From an uncultured Mycoplasmatota bacterium (lineage in GTDB: Bacteria > Bacillota_I > Bacilli_A > RF39 > UBA660): a stretch of 55,439 nucleotides of DNA. Positions 49,709 through 55,439 of the stretch are shown piece by piece; position 1 is the first letter of the stretch; each line of letters opens with the position of its first letter. The position numbers were made by a program, and so were the translations under genes. The stretch covers positions 1 to 55,439 of the forward strand of contig CAMVED010000007.1 of assembly GCA_947166445.1 (NCBI GenBank), read 5' to 3'. A model generated the notes under the pieces. That model was not told where the DNA came from. It worked only from the letters and a program-made list of their open reading frames with translations, and did no database searches.

Positions 49709-51217
49709 GTGTTAGATGTTTTAGATTACTTTGAAAATACTTGTGATAAATATATTGATAAATATGCAGTAATTTGCGAAAAAAAGAAAATTACTTATAA
49801 AGAATTAAAAAACAAATCAATGATGATGGGATCTTATATTCAAAAATTTATTGATTTGAATGATCCTGTTATTGTGTTTATGAATAAGGATATTGATACA
49901 GTAGAATCATTTTTAGGGATTCTTTATGCAGGAGGGTGTTATTGCTTAGTTAATCCAGAATTTCCAGAGGAAAGAATTAAGATGATAAGTGAAACATTAA
50001 AATCTAATGTTATAATTACTAATAACGAAAATTATGATAGTGCAATAAATATATTTAAAGACAAGAAGATAATAAATGTTAATAATATAAATGAAAAAAT
50101 TGATTATGAAAGACTTTTGAGTATTAAATCTAAAAAAATAGATTTAGATCCAGTTTATATTAATTTTACTTCGGGTTCTACTGGTATACCCAAGGGGGTT
50201 GTAGTATCTAATAGATCTATAATTGATTTTATAAATGTTTTTACAAATGAATTTAATATTAAAGAAAATGATATAATAGCAAATCAAGCGCCATTTGATT
50301 TTGATGTATCAGTAAAAGATATATATTCATCCTTTTTTACAGGTGCGACATTATTAATAATACCAAAATATTATTTTTCTAATCCTGCAAATTTACTTGA
50401 TTATATAATAGATAATGATTCTACTACAATGATATGGGCGGTATCTGCATTGTGCTTAATATCAACATTTCACGGTTTAGACTATAAAATTCCAAATAAG
50501 GTTAATAAAATAATATTTAGTGGAGAGGTAATGCCAATTAAACATCTTAATTTATGGATGGAAAAACTTCCTAATGCTATGTTTGTTAATGTATATGGCC
50601 CTACAGAAATAACATGTAATTGTACATATCATATTATTGATAGAAATTATGATTATAATGATATTATTCCAATAGGCAAACCATTTAAAAATGAAAGAGT
50701 ATTTTTATTGGATAAAGATAATAAAGAAATTAAAATTCCAAATTTATTAGGAGAAATATGTGTAGCTGGTACTTGTTTATCACTTGGATATTTTAATAAT
50801 GAAAAACAAAACAAAGATCATTTTCATCAAAATCCACTTAATAATAATTATTTTGAAAGAATATATAGAACAGGGGATTATGGTAAATATAATTTGGATG
50901 GAGAACTTGTTTTTTCTGGTAGAAAAGATTTTCAAATAAAATATATGGGACATCGTATTGAATTAGAAGAAATAGAAAGAGAAATAATGAAAATAGATTC
51001 AGTAAAAAGATGTGTTTGTATATTTGATGAAGAAAAACAAAAATTATTTGGTTTTTATATAGGAGATATAGATAATAAAACTTTAAAAATTGAGTTATCA
51101 AAAAAATTACCAATTTATATGGTACCAACTAAGATTGTTAATTTAGAAAATTTTCCGTTAACTAAAAATGGGAAAATTGATAGAAAGCAGATAATGGAGA
51201 ATTATTATAATGGATAA
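49709..51217 (+). CDS. dltA: D-alanine-carrier protein ligase DltA
   Basis: A 502-residue AMP-forming adenylation enzyme. The P-loop is VYINFTSGSTGIPKGVVVSN, then VNVYGPTEITCNCTYHII, YRTGDYGKYNLDGELVFSGR, and the C-terminal catalytic lysine in LTKNGKIDRKQI. It loads D-alanine onto the carrier protein DltC, the first step of D-alanylation of teichoic acids. The context (carrier, MBOAT and DltD-like genes downstream) supports DltA over other adenylation enzymes. The GTG start follows GGTGAT. Confidence 0.92.
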   Translation: MLDVLDYFENTCDKYIDKYAVICEKKKITYKELKNKSMMMGSYIQKFIDLNDPVIVFMNKDIDTVESFLGILYAGGCYCLVNPEFPEERIKMISETLKSNVIITNNENYDSAINIFKDKKIINVNNINEKIDYERLLSIKSKKIDLDPVYINFTSGSTGIPKGVVVSNRSIIDFINVFTNEFNIKENDIIANQAPFDFDVSVKDIYSSFFTGATLLIIPKYYFSNPANLLDYIIDNDSTTMIWAVSALCLISTFHGLDYKIPNKVNKIIFSGEVMPIKHLNLWMEKLPNAMFVNVYGPTEITCNCTYHIIDRNYDYNDIIPIGKPFKNERVFLLDKDNKEIKIPNLLGEICVAGTCLSLGYFNNEKQNKDHFHQNPLNNNYFERIYRTGDYGKYNLDGELVFSGRKDFQIKYMGHRIELEEIEREIMKIDSVKRCVCIFDEEKQKLFGFYIGDIDNKTLKIELSKKLPIYMVPTKIVNLENFPLTKNGKIDRKQIMENYYNG

Positions 51218-51413
51218 TTGTAATAATCTAATAAAAAAAGTTAAGATATAGAATTAAATATATAAAAATGTATAATTTATTCGTTAATAGTAGAAATTAA
51301 ACAGGAATCTATCAAGATAGCTATAAAAGATGTTAATAATAATTATATATTTTTAATATAAAAAATATTAAAATAAGTAAAATAAACTAAAAAGAAATGG
51401 AGAATGAATTAAA

Positions 51414-51641
51414 ATGGATAGATTAAAAGAAATATTAGAAGAATTACAACCAGAAGTAGACTATGAAACATGTGAAAATTTAGTAGATGGAAGATATTTA
51501 GATTCACTTACAATTCTTTCATTAATATCAGAAATAGAAGATGAATTTGATGTAGAAATACCAACAGTTGAAATTATACCTGCTAACTTTAATTCTGTAA
51601 AAAATATATGGACATTAATTGAAAAAATGAGAGAGGATTAA
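51414..51641 (+). CDS. dltC: D-alanyl carrier protein DltC
   Basis: A 75-residue acyl-carrier-like protein. The phosphopantetheine serine is in GRYLDSLTILSLISEIEDEF; EFDVEIPTVEIIPANFNSV follows, as in DltC. It accepts D-alanine from DltA and passes it to DltB. A gap of about 200 bases separates it from dltA, longer than usual, and the RBS (GGAG) is distant. Confidence 0.9.
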   Translation: MDRLKEILEELQPEVDYETCENLVDGRYLDSLTILSLISEIEDEFDVEIPTVEIIPANFNSVKNIWTLIEKMRED

Positions 51642-51642
51642 A

Positions 51643-53295
51643 ATGATTCTTAGTAGTTCAAGTACAACTAAAGGTTTATTTGATGTTTTAACTGGGGGAG
51701 AACCGTTATCGTATTTTAATAGAATTTATTTATTCCTTTTTTTGCCATTAGTAGTATTAATATATAATCTAACACCAAAAAGGTTTAGACCAGTAATACT
51801 AATAATTGCTAGTTTCATTTGTTTCTTTATGATGAGTAATAAATTGATAGTCTTTTTAATACTATCAATTTTATCAATATATTTATCAGGAAGATTAATG
51901 AACAAAGTAGATGATAAAACAGAGAAAGCATTAAAAAAATGTAAAAAAACTGAAAAAAAAGTAGTAAAAGAAAAATACAAAAAAAAGAAAAAAATAATTC
52001 TAGTCTTAACAATACTAATTAATGTAGCGTTTCTTTTCTATTTTAAATATCTAAACTTTTTTGCAGGTAACGCCAACATAATATTAAAATGGTTAAATAT
52101 TAAATATAGTTTTCAAATATTGCACCATTTAGCACCAATTGGTATTTCTTTTTATACTTTAGAAGCATTATCGTACATAATAGATGTATATAATAGCAAA
52201 ATTAAAGCAGAAACAAATTTATTAAAAGTAACATTATTCTTATCATTTTTTCCACAAATAATGGAAGGCCCAATAGCAAGATATTCTGACACTGCAGAAT
52301 CTTTATACTCTGGCATAAAAGTTACATACAAAAGCTTTTGTTTTGGCTATCAAAGAATATTATATGGTTTATTTAAAAAATTAGTAATTGCTAATAGATT
52401 AAATATTTTAGTAAAAATAATATTTAATGAATATATGAATTATAGTGGTCTATCTGTAGCACTTGGTGTTATAGGATATACTATAATGCTATATATGGAG
52501 TTTTCTGGAACAATGGATATAGTCTTAGGTAGTGGAGAAATGTTTGGAGTAAAAATACCAGAAAACTTTAGACAACCATTTTTCTCTAAAAATATATCAG
52601 AATTCTGGACTAGATGGCATATTAGTCTTGGATTATGGTTTAAAGACTACATCTTCTATCCAGTATCATTATCAAAACCAATGAAAAATTTAACAGTAAA
52701 AGCAAGAAAGAAATTAGGAAATCACTTTGGACCTTTAATAAGTGGTACAGTTGCATTATTTACTGTATGGTTTTTAAATGGATTATGGCATGGAGCAGGA
52801 TGGACTTATCTTTTCTTTGGAATGTATCACTTCTTTATGATTTTAATGGGTAATATATTTGAACCATTAATAATAAAAATATGTCAAAAATTACATATCG
52901 ATAGGAAGAAAAAGTTTTACAGAGTATTCCAATCAGTAAAAATGACAATATTAGTATTTATTGGAGAATTATTCTTTAGGGCCCCAACAATGAAAAATGC
53001 ATTTGAAATGCTAAGTAGAATATTCACAAAAATCAGCTTTAAAACAGTCAAAAATGGAGAGCTTTTATCACTAGGATTAGATATACATGATTATATAGTA
53101 TTAATATTAGCAATAATATTTATATTTGTAATAGGATTATTAAAAGAAAAAGGAAAAAATATAAGAGAAGATATATCAAACAAAGATATATTTACTAGAT
53201 GGATCTTATACTATGCACTTATAGTAATAATAATAGTTTTCGGAGCATATGGAATAGGTTATGAACCAGTAGAACCTATATATGCAGATTTTTAA
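51643..53295 (+). CDS. dltB: MBOAT-family D-alanyl transferase DltB
   Basis: A 550-residue multi-pass membrane O-acyltransferase. MBOAT motifs are SEFWTRWHISLGLWFKDYIF and LNGLWHGAGWTYLFFGMYHF, whose histidine is the catalytic residue. It hands D-alanine across the membrane. A very lysine-rich loop lies at about 100-125. It starts 1 base after dltC, so translation is coupled. It is larger than Bacillus DltB (about 395) because of extra C-terminal helices. Confidence 0.9.
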   Translation: MILSSSSTTKGLFDVLTGGEPLSYFNRIYLFLFLPLVVLIYNLTPKRFRPVILIIASFICFFMMSNKLIVFLILSILSIYLSGRLMNKVDDKTEKALKKCKKTEKKVVKEKYKKKKKIILVLTILINVAFLFYFKYLNFFAGNANIILKWLNIKYSFQILHHLAPIGISFYTLEALSYIIDVYNSKIKAETNLLKVTLFLSFFPQIMEGPIARYSDTAESLYSGIKVTYKSFCFGYQRILYGLFKKLVIANRLNILVKIIFNEYMNYSGLSVALGVIGYTIMLYMEFSGTMDIVLGSGEMFGVKIPENFRQPFFSKNISEFWTRWHISLGLWFKDYIFYPVSLSKPMKNLTVKARKKLGNHFGPLISGTVALFTVWFLNGLWHGAGWTYLFFGMYHFFMILMGNIFEPLIIKICQKLHIDRKKKFYRVFQSVKMTILVFIGELFFRAPTMKNAFEMLSRIFTKISFKTVKNGELLSLGLDIHDYIVLILAIIFIFVIGLLKEKGKNIREDISNKDIFTRWILYYALIVIIIVFGAYGIGYEPVEPIYADF

Positions 53296-53304
53296 GGAGG
53301 CATC

Positions 53305-54240
53305 ATGAAAAATATATTAATAAACTTACTAAAAAGTATACTATTTCTAGTGTTGTTAATAATAATTCTAGAATTGATAACTATTATGCTTCTTCCAAAA
53401 TATAGTATTAAAAAATATGGCTTTCAAAATACGGTAAAATATGAAATTTTACAAGAAAAACCAGATACCATCGATGTTATTTATTTAGGAGATAGTCTTG
53501 TGTATAGTTCCATATCACCGATGGAAATATGGAATCAATATGGTTATACGGGATTTGATTGTGCAAAAGCTGCAGAAAGCATTGCTAATACTAGAAAACA
53601 TTTGGAAGTAGCTATAAAACATGAACATCCAAAAGTAGTGTTTTTCGAAGCAAATGTACTATATAGAGATCCAAATAAAAGACCTTGGTATTATAGACTA
53701 AAATCAGAAGTATTTAGTGTTTTTGCAATTACTAAGTATCATGATAATTGGAAACAAATTGGTATTAAAAAAAGTAAAATAATTTCAAATGTTAATAAAG
53801 GTTATGTTTATATGACTAAATTATCAAAATATAAACCAATTCGTAAAATCAACAATCCTAAAAGGTTGAGGCCAATACCAGAAGGGAATATAGAAGAATT
53901 AAAAAAAATAGTAAAAATATGTAAAGATAATAATATTAAGTTAGTCTTAATTAATAATCCTAGTAACAAGAGTTGGATTTATTCAAAACATTATGCAACA
54001 AAAAAAATAGCAAAAGAATATAACCTAGAATATATTGATTTAAATTTAGCTGATGATTTAAAAATAGATTGGACACGTGAAACTAAGGATAAGGGAGATC
54101 ACCTAAACCATTCTGGAGCAAAAAAAGTTTCTGCATATATAGGGGAATATTTATTTTCATTAGGGTTGTTAGAAGATCATAGGAATGACAACAAGTATCA
54201 AGAATGGAATCGAGCATATAAATATTATAGTGAAAATTAG
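53305..54240 (+). CDS. dltD: DltD-like SGNH-family protein
   Basis: A 311-residue protein with one N-terminal helix (ILFLVLLIIILELITIMLL) and an exterior SGNH-like domain. The nucleophile motif is VIYLGDSLVYSSISP, and the Asp/His motif is KGDHLNHSGAKKVSAY. DltD acts with DltB in transferring D-alanine to teichoic acids. This copy is shorter than Bacillus DltD (about 390) and closer in pattern to SGNH/DltD-like proteins of clostridial dlt-type loci, so the orthology is likely but not exact. The RBS is AAGGAGG. Confidence 0.8.
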   Translation: MKNILINLLKSILFLVLLIIILELITIMLLPKYSIKKYGFQNTVKYEILQEKPDTIDVIYLGDSLVYSSISPMEIWNQYGYTGFDCAKAAESIANTRKHLEVAIKHEHPKVVFFEANVLYRDPNKRPWYYRLKSEVFSVFAITKYHDNWKQIGIKKSKIISNVNKGYVYMTKLSKYKPIRKINNPKRLRPIPEGNIEELKKIVKICKDNNIKLVLINNPSNKSWIYSKHYATKKIAKEYNLEYIDLNLADDLKIDWTRETKDKGDHLNHSGAKKVSAYIGEYLFSLGLLEDHRNDNKYQEWNRAYKYYSEN

Positions 54241-54349
54241 CAAGTTATTATAATTGCAATATATGTTATATTTATTTTAACATTCGCTTTAATTATTAAT
54301 AATATTATAATGTATAAATAATATATATAAATAGCGTAAGGAGAAAAAT

Positions 54350-54559
54350 ATGAATTATAAAAACATGATACTAGAATTTATAATATTTTTGATAATAACA
54401 ATAGTTATGGGGTTGTTTGTAATATATAATCAGGATTTTGAAAATATTAAATCAAAAATATCAAAAAAAGTTTTAGAGGCTAAAGTAGTGAATGTATATG
54501 CTAATAATCATGAAGATGTTAGAATAGAAGCACAAAATACAAATTATGATATAAAGTAA
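54350..54559 (+). CDS. Small membrane protein downstream of dlt
   Basis: A 69-residue protein with one N-terminal helix (ILEFIIFLIITIVMGLFVI) and a 45-residue charged exterior part. It has a good RBS (AAGGAGA). It could be an accessory subunit of the dlt complex (other lineages have small DltX-type proteins, but those sit upstream), or unrelated. No family recognised. Confidence 0.55.
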   Translation: MNYKNMILEFIIFLIITIVMGLFVIYNQDFENIKSKISKKVLEAKVVNVYANNHEDVRIEAQNTNYDIK

Positions 54560-54573
54560 AGCTATATACTATT

Positions 54574-54711
54574 TTTAATAGTGATATAATATTCTTGGGA
54601 AACCAAAAGATAAAATAGATATAGATGATAATCTTATAGTTACATATTTTGCTCAAAAAATTAAAGAAATATCTGAAATAGAAAAGATATCAATTTTGGC
54701 TAAACAATAGG
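54574..54711 (+). pseudogene. Possible 3' fragment of a lost gene
   Basis: A frame without a start codon encodes KPKDKIDIDDNLIVTYFAQK and continues IKEISEIEKISILAKQ to a stop that abuts the RBS of the next gene. The composition is protein-like but no homologue is recognised. Confidence 0.3.
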
Positions 54712-54718
54712 AGGAAAA

Positions 54719-55219
54719 ATGAAATTAATAAAATTAGAAGAAAAGGATATAAATGAATTTAAAAAACTTATGCAAGAGTCCTTTCAATATGGATACGAAT
54801 CAATATATGGTAGCGATAAAGAACAAGTATTACCAGATAAAGATATTGATGAAAACTTAAATAATCCAAATAGTCATGCTTTTGAAATGATAGATAATAA
54901 TGAGATTGTTGGTGGAGTTATTGTAACTATTAATGAAAATAATATTAACCATTTAGATTTTTTGTTTGTTAAAGTTGGAGTTCAAAGTAAAGGCATAGGA
55001 CAAACTATTTGGAAAGAAATAGAAAAGTTATATCCAGATACTGAAGTATGGGAAACATGTACACCATATTTTGATAAAAGAAATATTCACTTTTATGTAA
55101 ATAGATTAAAATTTCATATAGTTGAATATTTTAATGAAAAACATCCAGATACAAATAGACCATTAGATTGTTATGAGGAAGATGATGGTATGTTTAGATT
55201 TGAAAAAGTAATGAAATAA
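54719..55219 (+). CDS. GNAT-family N-acetyltransferase
   Basis: A 166-residue GNAT. ELVGG-like strand NEIVGGVIVTINENN is followed by the acetyl-CoA loop VKVGVQSKGIGQTIWKEIEK, which corresponds to Q/RxxGxG/A, and the C-terminal FYVNRLKFHIVEYFNEKHPD. The substrate is unknown. The RBS is AGGAGG. A broken N-terminal copy lies at 47145. Confidence 0.88.
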   Translation: MKLIKLEEKDINEFKKLMQESFQYGYESIYGSDKEQVLPDKDIDENLNNPNSHAFEMIDNNEIVGGVIVTINENNINHLDFLFVKVGVQSKGIGQTIWKEIEKLYPDTEVWETCTPYFDKRNIHFYVNRLKFHIVEYFNEKHPDTNRPLDCYEEDDGMFRFEKVMK

Positions 55220-55280
55220 ATAATCGGAAGATTAAGATATTCCCGTACATTAAGATGAGAAAATAATCTCATCTTTTTTA
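55219..55280 (+). repeat. Stop-adjacent motif copy b and terminator
   Basis: AATAATCGGAAGATTAAGAT, then ATTCCCGTAC, starts at the GNAT stop codon. AAGATGAGA (55252-55260) and TCTCATCTT plus T's follow. Copy a is at 44510. Confidence 0.6.
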
Positions 55281-55345
55281 GTAATATTCTGAGCAAATTA
55301 TTTTTTAAAATTTATGATATAATGAATATAATAGAGGTGTGTAAT

Positions 55346-55439
55346 ATGAATAAAAAACTAAAATTATTTCTTAAAATTTTATTTGGAATTATTATTGTTT
55401 TATTATTATCTATTATTGTTATATTTGTAGTTCATAAAA
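55346..55439 (+). CDS. 5' end of a gene cut by the window edge
   Basis: The first 31 codons encode a basic N-terminus and one hydrophobic helix (ILFGIIIVLLLSIIVIFVV), as in a membrane-anchored or secreted protein. A TATGATATAAT promoter and AGAGGTG RBS precede the ATG. Confidence 0.65.
   Translation, partial: MNKKLKLFLKILFGIIIVLLLSIIVIFVVHK

Overview
The window is AT-rich, uses TGA as an ordinary stop (standard code) and has Gram-positive Shine-Dalgarno sites. Its gene neighbourhoods are those of Firmicutes, class Bacilli: spoVID-ysxE, comN-rel-dtd, rimP-nusA-ylxR-infB-rbfA, sufCDSUB, dnaD-nth and a dlt operon. Short versions of RimP, SufD and SSB, and the mix of sporulation-type genes with a type IV secretion locus, suggest an uncultured host-associated Bacilli lineage. 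The species cannot be named from the sequence.

Region 1 (1-2555): the 3' end of an unrecognised gene with an apparent frame break, a SpoVID-like LysM protein, a YsxE/CotS-family protein, and a convergent membrane-anchored thioredoxin.

Region 2 (2640-11750): a compact type IV secretion (T4SS) locus, all on the + strand. It holds three small two-helix VirB2-like pilin genes (two with very good sigma-A promoters), a giant VirB6/TrbL-like channel protein, a PrgI-like protein, a VirB4 ATPase split into two overlapping genes, and a VirD4 coupling ATPase. No relaxase, integrase or attachment site is seen, and both flanks are chromosomal. It ends in a terminator and is followed by housekeeping genes (rhodanese, truB, comN, rel, dtd).

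Region 3 (15880-31050): a short RNA-like element, a membrane protein, a SUFU/DUF4241 pair resembling polymorphic-toxin immunity proteins, ffh, two minus-strand surface proteins (a cohesin/cadherin-like anchored protein and a multi-SH3b glucosaminidase), a cytidylate-kinase-like gene, tRNA-Cys, a manganese pyrophosphatase and the nusA-infB operon.

Region 4 (31050-41250): a candidate type I toxin-antitoxin locus whose antisense RNA begins with the same block as the element near 15.9 kb, then a HIT protein, the sufCDSUB operon and ssb. The ssb 3' end is duplicated around an internally deleted Bro-N gene and an orphan gene. After that come cca, dnaD, nth and nfo.

Region 5 (41250-55439): an accessory region. 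It contains a 640-bp non-coding stretch with 64-bp repeats, a DUF975 protein, a small double-glycine-like ORF overlapping an ABC exporter gene, a decayed gene, an HTH-membrane regulator, a CPBP protease, membrane proteins, a GNAT pseudogene with its intact relative 7.5 kb away, and a two-component system. That system sits directly upstream of a dltACBD-type operon, and the junction holds four TTAA-type boxes in helical phase. Several gene junctions here share a motif next to the stop codon followed by a terminator and a new promoter.
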